Assembly: GCA_937902695.1 (NCBI GenBank)
Contig: CALFNI010000426.1
Location: 1-5,341, forward strand
Reading direction: 5' to 3'
DNA length: 5,341 bases
DNA from: an uncultured Rhodanobacteraceae bacterium
GTDB lineage: Bacteria > Pseudomonadota > Gammaproteobacteria > Xanthomonadales > Rhodanobacteraceae
The notes under the pieces are model-generated. The model saw only the letters and a program-made list of their open reading frames with translations. It ran no database searches and was not told the origin of the DNA. Positions within the stretch are counted from its first letter, which is position 1. The number at the start of each line of letters is the position of its first letter. Below, in pieces: positions 1 to 5,341 of this stretch. Made by a program: the position numbers and the translations under genes.

Positions 1-1586
1 TAATGCACGAGCTCGTCCGGATCGTAGAACGAAATGTCCTTCGTGAGCGGCGATGGCAGCAAGGCGTCGCCGGCCGTCATCTCGCCCACGGCCCCTGTCA
101 GGAATCGCAGACGGAACTTGTAGGCGGGATCGGGCGCCGTCGGCGTGCCAAGGTTGCCATCGAGCCCTTTCTCCGGCGCGTGTGCGACGAGGATGCGTCC
201 GTCCGCGAGCACGATCGGATTGCGGTGGTGGCCGGAGTTTTCCGGATCGGACGTGTCGAATCCGGCCGTCGCGGTCGGCGTCAGCCAGTCGAGCGGAATC
301 GACGAAGCATTCAAGCCCGGCGGCGCACGGAATCGCACGATCTGCCCTGCGGCGTGACTCCCGAAATCCGGCGCGTCGACCGCGACGTACCAGCCTTCCT
401 GCAACGGATCGCCGGGGTGCGTCGTATCTTCGCGAAGCTGCAGCAGATTGCGGATCGGATGCTGATTCGTGCGCTGCAGCGGATCGAAGAAGAACTCGAC
501 CAGGTTCGGATCGTTGTAGAACGTGCGGTCGAAGTAATTCTGCAGTTCATGCCGACCGATATGATTGACGGTCTCCTCGCCGGTGCCGTCCTGGAAGACC
601 TGCCACGGCCCGAACAGGTTGAACGCGAGCACTTCGCAGCCGGAATTGTTCGGCGGCGCGATGTAGCGCGGTTCCGGAAAGACTTCGGTGCGATCGGACG
701 TCGGCACGGAATCGGGCCCCTCGCCGCTGTAGTTGAACGTGCCGTAGTCGGTCGTCGCATCGCCGTCGTTCTGCTGGTCGCGTATCAGATGATCCCAGCG
801 CGAGAAGATCACGCGCCCGTAGCTGTCGACGAACGGATTGCCGGGGCCCGAGACGGCGTGCTGCATGAGCCAGAGCTCGCCGCTGCCCGGATCGAGCTTC
901 CAGAGCCCCGTCGGCGTCGGCCGGCTCTCGTATTCGTCGAGCTGCGGATAGAGGTAGCGATCCGCGGTCGACGTGAGATCGCCGGCGTGCATTGTGTCCG
1001 TTCGACGCGGACGATCGGACACGAAGATGACGTTGCCGCGCGAGTCGTATGCGGGCTGGACGTTGTTGTAGTTCTGCGGCTGGTTCGGCACCTTCGTGAT
1101 GTGAACCGCCTCGCCTTCGCCGAAGCCCGTGACTTCGTAGAGCTGCCAGTAGTAGACGCTGTCGCCGTGCAGGGTCTGCGGCGCGCCCGTGACCATCGAA
1201 AAGATCGCCTTCGTACCCGACCAGTGCACGGCCGGATCGCGGACGGCGGTCGCGGCCGGACCCTGCTGCAGCTGCCCGCCCGGAATCCCGAGGCCCGCTT
1301 CGGCCGTGAGGTTGCGCAGCGTGCCGTCGGGATAGACGATGTAGAGATCGCCGCCGCGCCCGGCGTACCCGATGTCGCCGCGATGATTCGCGAACACCGA
1401 GCCGATCGAGCCGAAATCGGTGGGCACCGGATACTGCGCGACGAACATGACGGGATTGACCAGCGCGGCCGTGGCCGATCGCGGCGAAGCCTTCGCGTGC
1501 AGCGTATCCGCGCGTGCGCGGAGGCCAAGCGTGGCGGTGCAGGTCAGCAGCGCGGCGAGGGCCGCGCGGATCGTGTAGGTGCGCAT
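1..1586 (-). CDS. Exported beta-propeller-like protein resembling the hydrazine synthase alpha middle domain (3' end cut off by the window)
   Basis: The reading frame is open from the ATG at 1586 to the left edge, giving 528 codons without a stop. Residues 1-26 form a signal peptide: basic N-end (MRTYTIR), hydrophobic run at about 8-22, and an ARA|D cleavage site at 26/27, so the protein is exported. The mature part looks like repeated beta-strand blades: GRGGDLYIVYPDGTLRNLT near 76-94, WSGTKAIFSMV near 122-132, GNVIFVSDRPR near 184-194, GRVIFSRWDHLIRDQQ near 257-272, and a conserved-looking HIGRHELQNYFDRTF near 342-356. This pattern recalls the hydrazine synthase alpha middle-domain family and PD40-type propellers. 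The assignment is from recalled family motifs and was not searched. No CXXCH heme motif occurs in the visible part, so heme binding is not supported here; the missing C-terminus could change that. It lies 37 bases downstream of the globin gene and is probably cotranscribed with it. No strong Shine-Dalgarno sequence precedes the start. Substrate and function are unknown. Confidence 0.75.
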   Translation of the reverse strand, partial: MRTYTIRAALAALLTCTATLGLRARADTLHAKASPRSATAALVNPVMFVAQYPVPTDFGSIGSVFANHRGDIGYAGRGGDLYIVYPDGTLRNLTAEAGLGIPGGQLQQGPAATAVRDPAVHWSGTKAIFSMVTGAPQTLHGDSVYYWQLYEVTGFGEGEAVHITKVPNQPQNYNNVQPAYDSRGNVIFVSDRPRRTDTMHAGDLTSTADRYLYPQLDEYESRPTPTGLWKLDPGSGELWLMQHAVSGPGNPFVDSYGRVIFSRWDHLIRDQQNDGDATTDYGTFNYSGEGPDSVPTSDRTEVFPEPRYIAPPNNSGCEVLAFNLFGPWQVFQDGTGEETVNHIGRHELQNYFDRTFYNDPNLVEFFFDPLQRTNQHPIRNLLQLREDTTHPGDPLQEGWYVAVDAPDFGSHAAGQIVRFRAPPGLNASSIPLDWLTPTATAGFDTSDPENSGHHRNPIVLADGRILVAHAPEKGLDGNLGTPTAPDPAYKFRLRFLTGAVGEMTAGDALLPSPLTKDISFYDPDELVH

Positions 1587-1623
1587 CGTGGGGTTCTCGT
1601 AGTCCGGTGTCGGGTTGCCCGTA

Positions 1624-2052
1624 TCACGCGCGACGCTCGCGCGGAAACGATTGCTGCATCCACGTCGCGCAGAGCGCGTAGAGCGCAATCCATGCGCGGC
1701 GCGTCGCGTCGTCGAATGCCGGTCCAAGCTCGGCGGCGAGGGTTTCGAAAAGCGCCTGGCCGACCGGCGCGAAATGAGCCGGCGCGACGCCGTAATCGCG
1801 GTGCTGCGCGCCGAGCGCCTCGAGCGCCAGCACGAGCTCGTGCGGCCGATCGAGTTTCTGCACGAGCGCTGCCAGCATGTCCATCAATTTCCGGAGCTGC
1901 ACGGAGAGGTCTGCCGGAAAGAGCGCCCGCAGCTCGGGCGCTATCTCGAAGAGCCGCGCGTAATAGTTGCGCGAGAAGCGAAGCCCGACCGAAACGCGGT
2001 CGAAGCTGTCGCGGATCAACACGATCTCGGACGTCGTCAGCGAATCGGTCAT
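1624..2052 (-). CDS. Single-domain bacterial globin (flavohemoglobin/Vitreoscilla hemoglobin-like)
   Basis: This 142-residue protein has the length and pattern of a full single-domain globin. By eye it aligns with Vitreoscilla hemoglobin and the heme domain of flavohemoglobins. Visible landmarks are Tyr31 at B10 (in YYARLF), Phe45 at CD1 (in ELRALF), Gln52 at E7 (in SVQLRKL), the proximal heme ligand His84 at F8 (in GAQHRDYGV), then the typical stretch AHFAPVGQALFETL, and Trp121 in helix H. The TyrB10/GlnE7 pair is the usual distal pocket of bacterial globins that bind O2 tightly and handle NO. No FAD/NAD reductase domain follows, so any NO dioxygenase activity would need a separate reductant. 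The protein is expected to be cytoplasmic, with no signal peptide. It starts 36 bases after the hemerythrin-like gene and ends 37 bases before the exported HzsA-like gene. Its own ribosome binding site is poor, which suggests dependence on upstream translation. Exact ligand and role are inferred. Confidence 0.9.
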   Translation of the reverse strand: MTDSLTTSEIVLIRDSFDRVSVGLRFSRNYYARLFEIAPELRALFPADLSVQLRKLMDMLAALVQKLDRPHELVLALEALGAQHRDYGVAPAHFAPVGQALFETLAAELGPAFDDATRRAWIALYALCATWMQQSFPRERRA

Positions 2053-2088
2053 CGCGGCGCGTGCTCTGCGTCGGCCACCGCCTGCCGC

Positions 2089-2601
2089 TCAGCGATACTT
2101 GGAGGGGTGCATGTACATCGGATACAGCACGTCTTCTTCCTGCTGGATCCGGACCGTCAGCACCTCGGCGATCTTGTTGATCTCGGCGCCGAGGTCCTGG
2201 CGCATCTCGAGGTCCCACGGCGCGGAGGTGTAGCGCGTGACGAAATCGTTCAGCACGCGACCGATCTTGCCCATCTCGACGCGCATGCTGGCCATGAGGC
2301 CGCTCGATTCCTGATCGTCCTTCAGCGCATGCTTGAGGTAGACGTAGAGGTGCAGGTTCTCCTTGAGCAGGTGCGCGCGAAGTGCGTACGTGAAGCGCTT
2401 CAGATTCGAGACCGCCGCGTCATGGTCGCCGCGCTGATGCGCCGCGACGAGCACCTTGAAGAGATGAATGAGCTCGCGATGCTCCGCCTGCAGTTCCTCG
2501 ATGAGCGCGGGCTTGTATGCGATCGCCACATCCGGCGATGCAACCGCTTTTTGCGCCGCTCGATCGGCAGTCCGGAACCAGTTCGCAAGGAAGGTCAACA
2601 T
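2089..2601 (-). CDS. Hemerythrin HHE-domain protein with a variant metal-ligand set
   Basis: The 170-residue soluble protein is predicted to be a four-helix bundle of the hemerythrin HHE type, a family that binds O2, NO or iron through a non-heme diiron centre. Visible motifs are EELQAEHRELI with His41, the helix RAHLLKENLHLYVYL with His77 and Glu81 (plus His84), and the C-terminal RIQQEEDVLYPMY with Glu155/Glu156. A canonical final HHE helix reads HxxxEE.LYP; here the His position is Arg151, so one usual ligand is missing. I recall a proteobacterial subfamily with the same HLLxENxxLYxYL pattern, so this is probably a lineage feature rather than decay. A distant likeness to the Rsd/AlgQ four-helix fold is also apparent. 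The start is supported by a good GAGGA ribosome binding site six bases upstream. It is the first gene of the three-gene cluster with the globin and the HzsA-like protein. Role in O2 or NO sensing, storage or repair is inferred. Confidence 0.87.
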   Translation of the reverse strand: MLTFLANWFRTADRAAQKAVASPDVAIAYKPALIEELQAEHRELIHLFKVLVAAHQRGDHDAAVSNLKRFTYALRAHLLKENLHLYVYLKHALKDDQESSGLMASMRVEMGKIGRVLNDFVTRYTSAPWDLEMRQDLGAEINKIAEVLTVRIQQEEDVLYPMYMHPSKYR

Positions 2602-2607
2602 GGAACG

Positions 2608-2612
2608 TCCTC
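2608..2612 (-). promoter_or_regulatory. Ribosome binding site of the hemerythrin-like gene
   Basis: On the minus strand GAGGA lies six bases before the ATG at 2601. This fixes the start of the hemerythrin-like protein, and it is the only clear Shine-Dalgarno sequence in the three-gene cluster. Confidence 0.75.
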
Positions 2613-2626
2613 GTATCGATCATTTC

Positions 2627-2644
2627 CGTTGCAGGATCGCAACG
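2627..2644. repeat. Short inverted repeat upstream of the hemerythrin-globin operon
   Basis: CGTTGC and GCAACG form perfect six-base arms around a six-base spacer. The repeat is centred about 34 bases upstream of the hemerythrin-like start and just ahead of its ribosome binding site, where a regulator could act. I see no match to FNR-type (TTGAT-N4-ATCAA) consensus, and the arms are short enough to be chance. The rest of the 160-base gap (2602-2761) shows no convincing promoter or terminator. Confidence 0.3.
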
Positions 2645-2761
2645 CGCGCGCTGCGGATCCGTCGAACGGGCCAACCGGTCAATACGGGATTGGACGCTCA
2701 AGCGGACATCGCGCGGTGCCGGTGCGGCGCCACGCGTGCGATTCCAAGGGTCTGCGAACGG

Positions 2762-4231
2762 CTAGTGCGCGAGAAGCGCCTTCGCACGGGGACGCAGATA
2801 CGTGTCGAGTTCCGTGTACGGAATGTCGACATCGAACTCGCCGCCGGAGAAGCTCGCGACCGTGTAGACGCTGAAGTGAACGGTCGCGCCGTCGGTGCCC
2901 CAGAGCCAGTTCGCATCGTCGCCGACGACGGATTCGACGGCGGACCGGTCCGGATCGGGCGCCTGCTCCGCGGCGAGCTGATCGTGCAGGTCGCGCATGC
3001 AGAAATCGGTCGCGAACTTGCGCCAGGGCGTGGCGTCGTTGAACACGTCTTTCAGCGTGAACGCGCGTGCGTGCTTCACGTCCCAGTTGAGCGATGATTC
3101 GCCGATGACTTCGTGCGCGCCGCCCGTGTAGTCGAAGGTCTGAATTTGCACGCTGACGATGCGGTCGTCGAACCGCTGCACGTGGTAGGTTCGCTGCGCG
3201 GAGAGCTTCATGTCCGCGACGTCATCGCCGAACGGAAAAAGGTCCTTGTCGTCCATGCGGCGCTGACCCAGCTTCAACGTCTTGGCGACATACGCATTGA
3301 ACGCGTCGGCTTCGCGCCCGCCGGTCATCCAGGGATAGATGTCGCTCTCGAGCGTGTCAGGTCGCGAGCGCGTGAAAAGGCTCATGCGCGACTCCAGCGC
3401 GAGGGCCCCGGCCTTGAGGACGCCGCTGCTTTCCAGTTGGTCGGCGCGATCGGTGTACTGGTCAGTAAGACAGAGTGTCACCGTCTGCTGCTCGCCTGTA
3501 TCGCCCAACAGCGGCCCGCCCGCACGGCACCTTCTCGTCACGTAGTTGAGCCACGCTCGCTGCGCTGTCTGAACGGTTAGGAAGCTCGCGGGAGTCTCTG
3601 TCGTCTTGAGACGACGGAACGCCGCATTGAGCCGTCGGTCGGTTGACGAAAGAGTGGCGTCCCAGCAGATCGCGTGCTCCCCGGCTGATATTGCCTTCGC
3701 GCAGTCAAAGCTCGGACCTGAGTAACCCGGCTCGTAGCGCGCAATCTCCATGCCGGTCGGACGCTCCAGCGTGTAGATCACGCCGCCTTCGTAAGTCTTG
3801 AGATTGGCGTTCGCGTCGATGTAGTAATTGCGCGTCCGGCCGTCGCAGACGACGCGGAACGTCGTGATCGCCGCATCGGTGAGCGCCAGCTTCGACGCCG
3901 CGCGGGTCGACTTCAGGCGGCCGTCGAAGAGATCGTCCGGCGCCGTGACGCCGGATGAAAACGTCGCGTGCACGCAGGCAAGCGCCGGCGGCCCCTTCGC
4001 TTCGCCGTCCGAGAACTTCACCGCGTATTCGAGCAGCGGCTTCCCGGGCTTCGCCTTCGCGACCGGCTCCCACGGCGCGGTCTCCGCGGCGGTGACGCGC
4101 CACGTGCCGGCGAAGCCGGATTCCGGCGTCGGACCCGGCTTCATGAACTGCGCCGCGACCGGCAGCGCGATCGCGGCCAGGCTGCCCGCCAATGCATACC
4201 GAACGAGGCGAAAATGCGCTGCGCGATTCAT
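2762..4231 (-). CDS. Exported LprI-like / DUF4163-DUF3298 fusion protein, possible lysozyme-binding envelope protein
   Basis: The ATG at 4231 gives 489 residues beginning with a clear signal peptide (basic NRAAHFRLVR, hydrophobic core at about 12-26, cleavage near VAA|QF at 27/28). An in-frame ATG at 4342 would bury that signal behind 37 residues and is less likely. Three parts follow. Residues about 36-157 (GTWRVTAAETAPW, with Cys86 and Cys129) form an uncharacterised beta-rich domain. Residues about 175-268 match the LprI/DUF1311 pattern, with FDCAKA, EHAICWD, LNAAFRRL, QRAWLNYVTRRC and Cys177, 189, 235 and 254. Residues about 300-489 match DUF4163 plus DUF3298: FDYTGGAH near 367-373, FTLKDVF near 391-397, and the terminal SFSGGEFDVDIPYTEL near 460-475. 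Mycobacterial LprI inhibits lysozyme, and Bacillus RsiV binds lysozyme through DUF4163/DUF3298. An envelope lysozyme-binding role is inferred from that. There is no lipobox and no membrane anchor apart from the signal peptide. It is divergent from the TetR gene and lacks a strong ribosome binding site. Confidence 0.85.
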   Translation of the reverse strand: MNRAAHFRLVRYALAGSLAAIALPVAAQFMKPGPTPESGFAGTWRVTAAETAPWEPVAKAKPGKPLLEYAVKFSDGEAKGPPALACVHATFSSGVTAPDDLFDGRLKSTRAASKLALTDAAITTFRVVCDGRTRNYYIDANANLKTYEGGVIYTLERPTGMEIARYEPGYSGPSFDCAKAISAGEHAICWDATLSSTDRRLNAAFRRLKTTETPASFLTVQTAQRAWLNYVTRRCRAGGPLLGDTGEQQTVTLCLTDQYTDRADQLESSGVLKAGALALESRMSLFTRSRPDTLESDIYPWMTGGREADAFNAYVAKTLKLGQRRMDDKDLFPFGDDVADMKLSAQRTYHVQRFDDRIVSVQIQTFDYTGGAHEVIGESSLNWDVKHARAFTLKDVFNDATPWRKFATDFCMRDLHDQLAAEQAPDPDRSAVESVVGDDANWLWGTDGATVHFSVYTVASFSGGEFDVDIPYTELDTYLRPRAKALLAH

Positions 4232-4233
4232 AA

Positions 4234-4277
4234 CCGGTCCGATCGACGTTGCGGTGGTTATACGTGAACCGGACCGG
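4234..4277 (-). repeat. Inverted repeat beside the start of the LprI-like gene (possible leader hairpin)
   Basis: CCGGTCCG at 4234-4241 is the exact reverse complement of CGGACCGG at 4270-4277, with a 28-base spacer. The left arm ends two bases from the ATG at 4231 and covers the place where a ribosome would bind. In a transcript started farther upstream the arms could pair and block initiation. The arms are very GC-rich, so chance pairing in this composition is possible. Confidence 0.3.
4257..4262 (-). promoter_or_regulatory. Candidate -10 element for the LprI-like gene
   Basis: The minus strand reads TATAAC, five of six matches to the sigma-70 -10 consensus. It sits about 26 bases before the ATG at 4231, which would give a leader of about 20 bases. 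No good -35 element is seen at the proper distance, so this is tentative. Confidence 0.3.
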
Positions 4278-4361
4278 GGCCGGACATGCGACGGCGGCAC
4301 CGCCGGCGAGAGAACCATTTCGCGTCCGTCATGCCGAACCACCCGAAACGGTCCTTGAAAT

Positions 4362-4379
4362 TAATTATATCGTTAATTA
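4362..4379. promoter_or_regulatory. Candidate TetR operator palindrome
   Basis: TAATTA-tatcgt-TAATTA is an AT-rich 18-base two-fold-symmetric site in an otherwise GC-rich region. It is also part of a direct repeat of TTAATTAT at 4361-4368 and 4373-4380 with a 12-base period. It lies between the candidate -35 and -10 of the TetR gene and ends 10 bases before its ATG. TetR-type repressors commonly bind such palindromes next to their own gene. A second small palindrome, CGTACG, follows at 4381-4386. Confidence 0.5.
4364..4369 (-). promoter_or_regulatory. Perfect -10 hexamer facing the LprI-like gene
   Basis: On the minus strand this is TATAAT, inside the candidate operator. Used as a promoter it would give the LprI-like gene a leader of about 125 bases and put it under the same palindrome as the TetR gene. 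The -35 region (CATGGT or nearby) is poor. Confidence 0.3.
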
Positions 4380-4389
4380 TCGTACGACC

Positions 4390-5064
4390 ATGGCCACGAC
4401 CACGCCGCAACGCCCGAAGCGTTCTCCCGGCCGCCCTGCAAAAGGACGCGGCGACCAGCGCGAGCGGCTGGTGGATGTCGCATTGGCGCTGTTCTCGCGC
4501 AATGGCGTCGCCGAGACCCCGCTCAGCGCGATCGCGCGCCGCGCGCGCGTCACGCCGGCGCTGATGCACTACTACTTCGGCAATCGCGAACATCTGCTCG
4601 ATGCATTGATGGACGAGCGCATCGCCCCGCTCGTCGTCAAGGTCGGCATGCAGCTCGCAGCGGCCGGCAGCGAGCCTTTCGCACTGGTGCGCGCATTCGT
4701 CACGACGATGATGACCCTCTTCGCCGAAAACCCGTGGCTGCCGCCGCTCTGGGTGCGCGAGGTGCTGACCGAAGGCGGCCTGCTGCGCGAGCGGCTGCTG
4801 AAACGCGTCGCGCCGCAGATCGCGCCCGCGCTCGCCCGGCGTTTCGCCGAGGCGAAAGCAGAGGGGGCGCTGAATCCAGGCCTCGATCCGAAGCTCACGG
4901 TCGTCTCGCTGATCGGCCTGACGCTGTTCCCGCTTGCCGCGCAGTCGATCTGGCGGCGCCTGCTCGACGCCGACGACATCGATACGCAAACGCTGATCAA
5001 TCACACGCTGGCGCTGCTGGGCTCCGGGCTCGGTCCCGTCGCGCCGGAGAGGAATCCGCCATGA
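4390..5064 (+). CDS. TetR/AcrR-family transcriptional regulator
   Basis: The 224-residue protein has the length and plan of a TetR-type repressor. A basic tail (residues about 8-25, with RPKRSPGRPAKGR) precedes the DNA-binding domain at about 25-72. That domain includes RERLVDVALALFSRNG, the helix-turn-helix LSAIARRARVTPALMHYYFGNREHLLDAL, and the hallmark YYFGNREHLL. The C-terminal ligand and dimer domain (about 80-215) is not diagnostic; it has a hydrophobic TVVSLIGLTLFPLAAQSIW stretch near 170-188 that may line a pocket, and the ligand cannot be named. The ATG at 4390 was chosen because it directly precedes the basic tail and follows the AT-rich promoter region. The open frame extends upstream to 4249, but that part would cross the candidate operator. 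No ribosome binding site precedes the start. The stop overlaps the next gene as ATGA. Autoregulation through the adjacent palindrome, with control of the DCC gene, is inferred. Confidence 0.92.
   Translation: MATTTPQRPKRSPGRPAKGRGDQRERLVDVALALFSRNGVAETPLSAIARRARVTPALMHYYFGNREHLLDALMDERIAPLVVKVGMQLAAAGSEPFALVRAFVTTMMTLFAENPWLPPLWVREVLTEGGLLRERLLKRVAPQIAPALARRFAEAKAEGALNPGLDPKLTVVSLIGLTLFPLAAQSIWRRLLDADDIDTQTLINHTLALLGSGLGPVAPERNPP
5046..5053 (+). promoter_or_regulatory. Ribosome binding site of the DCC-family gene
   Basis: GGAGAGGA lies seven bases before the ATG at 5061, inside the last codons of the TetR gene. It supports both this start and translational coupling. Confidence 0.8.
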
Positions 5065-5341
5065 AGACCGTCCGCGTCTACCGCAACCCGAATTGCCCGA
5101 AGTGCGCGCGCTACGCGGCGTGGCACGAGCGCCTCGACTGGCTCGACCGCGTCGAAACCAGCACCGCCGTGCCCGTCACGGGCGCGCTTGCGATCGGCGA
5201 AGTCGTCGTCGAGGACCTTCGCGACGGCGTGATCCACGAAGGCGCCGACGGATTCGCGTTGCTCGCGCGCCAGGTACCGCTCTACTGGCCGCTGCTGCCG
5301 CTGCTGCATGTTCCCGGCATCCGCCGCCGCGTCGATCGTGA
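5061..5341 (+). CDS. DCC-family (DUF393) thiol-disulfide oxidoreductase-like protein, 3' end cut off by the window
   Basis: Ninety-three codons are visible before the right edge. The N-terminus MKTVRVYRNPNCPKCARY carries a CXXC motif (Cys12-Pro-Lys-Cys15) right after the first beta strand, as in thioredoxin folds. The later part, GVIHEGADGFALLARQVPLYWPLLPLLHVPGIRRRVDR (residues about 56-93, named here by its ends GVIHEGADGF and PGIRRRVDR), is the typical DCC/DUF393 ending, in which a GADA-like loop precedes a hydrophobic helix and a PG(I/V)R motif. Members are usually about 110-140 residues, so perhaps a third or less is missing. The family's physiological substrate is poorly known. The gene overlaps the TetR stop by four bases and is almost certainly cotranscribed with it, which suggests that the repressor governs it. 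No signal peptide is seen, so a cytoplasmic location is likely. Confidence 0.85.
   Translation, partial: MKTVRVYRNPNCPKCARYAAWHERLDWLDRVETSTAVPVTGALAIGEVVVEDLRDGVIHEGADGFALLARQVPLYWPLLPLLHVPGIRRRVDR

Larger units (their letters stand above)
4355..4383 (+). promoter_or_regulatory. Candidate promoter of the TetR-family gene
   Basis: TTGAAA (4355-4360) is a good -35 element. Seventeen bases later TATCGT (4378-4383) is a weak -10. Transcription would then begin at about 4390, at the start codon itself. No Shine-Dalgarno sequence lies before the ATG, which agrees with a leaderless or nearly leaderless message. TATATC at 4366-4371 is an alternative -10 but lacks a matching -35. Confidence 0.4.

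Noticed and set aside
3..2180. Plus-strand open frame of 725 codons covering the left three genes
   Set aside because: It is antisense to three recognisable genes. Its protein is low-complexity and Arg-rich with no domain, as expected for a shadow frame in GC-rich DNA.
1544..2218. Minus-strand 224-codon frame overlapping the globin
   Set aside because: The product is Arg/Ala-rich with no motif and crosses both the hemerythrin-like and globin genes in another frame. The globin frame has full family motifs.
2702..2740. Sigma-54-like GG-N10-GC spacing upstream of the hemerythrin-like gene (NO-responsive promoter idea)
   Set aside because: The match to TGGCAC-N5-TTGC is poor beyond the GG/GC dinucleotides, and such spacing is common in GC-rich DNA.
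2704..2761. GC-rich hairpin-like sequence after the LprI-like gene as a terminator
   Set aside because: Pairing is imperfect with mismatches, and no T-run follows on the minus strand.
1615..2874. Plus-strand 419-codon frame
   Set aside because: It runs antisense to the hemerythrin-like and globin genes, and its sequence mirrors their codons without any domain of its own.
4232..4342. N-terminal extension of the LprI-like protein from the ATG at 4342
   Set aside because: It would place 37 residues ahead of a clear signal peptide and overlap the divergent regulatory region. The ATG at 4231 gives a normal exported protein.
4249..4389. N-terminal extension of the TetR protein from the ATG at 4249
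   Set aside because: It would translate through the AT-rich palindrome and promoter, and the added residues are not typical of TetR proteins.
1..5341. Insertion sequences, tRNA genes, CRISPR arrays, attachment sites
   Set aside because: No transposase, no cloverleaf-like or regularly spaced repeats, and no terminal repeats were found. Coding density is continuous with ordinary chromosomal genes.

Overview
This GC-rich window has the codon style (heavy use of GCG, CGC, TCG and GAT/GAC) of a high-GC proteobacterium. The gene content fits Burkholderiales, for example Burkholderia sensu lato. That placement is an inference from style and not from a marker gene. The DNA is almost fully coding: six genes, two of them cut by the window edges, and no RNA gene, CRISPR array or mobile element that I can see.

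Left block (1-2601, minus strand, read right to left). Three closely spaced genes probably form an operon: a variant hemerythrin-domain protein (2601-2089), a single-domain globin (2052-1624), and an exported beta-propeller-like protein resembling the middle domain of the hydrazine synthase alpha subunit (start 1586, running off the left edge). The gaps are only 36 and 37 bases. Two different kinds of O2/NO-binding protein, one diiron and one heme, sit directly ahead of an exported protein of an enigmatic family. This is the most interesting part of the window. The third gene lies antisense to a long spurious open frame on the plus strand and is easy to miss because it has no stop inside the window.

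Middle (2762-4231, minus strand). A 489-residue exported protein joins an uncharacterised N-terminal beta-type domain, a four-cysteine LprI-like domain and a C-terminal DUF4163/DUF3298 (RsiV-like) region. The last two families both have members linked to lysozyme binding, so an envelope role in sensing or resisting lysozyme is a reasonable hypothesis. A 160-base gap separates it from the hemerythrin operon.

Right block (4232-5341). A 158-base divergent intergenic region carries an AT-rich palindrome, TAATTA-N6-TAATTA. It overlaps promoter-like elements on both strands and lies next to a TetR/AcrR-type repressor gene (4390-5064, plus strand), so it is the natural candidate operator. The repressor's stop overlaps the start of a DCC-family (DUF393) thioredoxin-like protein with a CPKC motif (5061 onward, cut by the right edge). 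The two genes are therefore translationally coupled. The repressor probably controls itself and the DCC gene, and possibly the divergent lysozyme-inhibitor-like gene.
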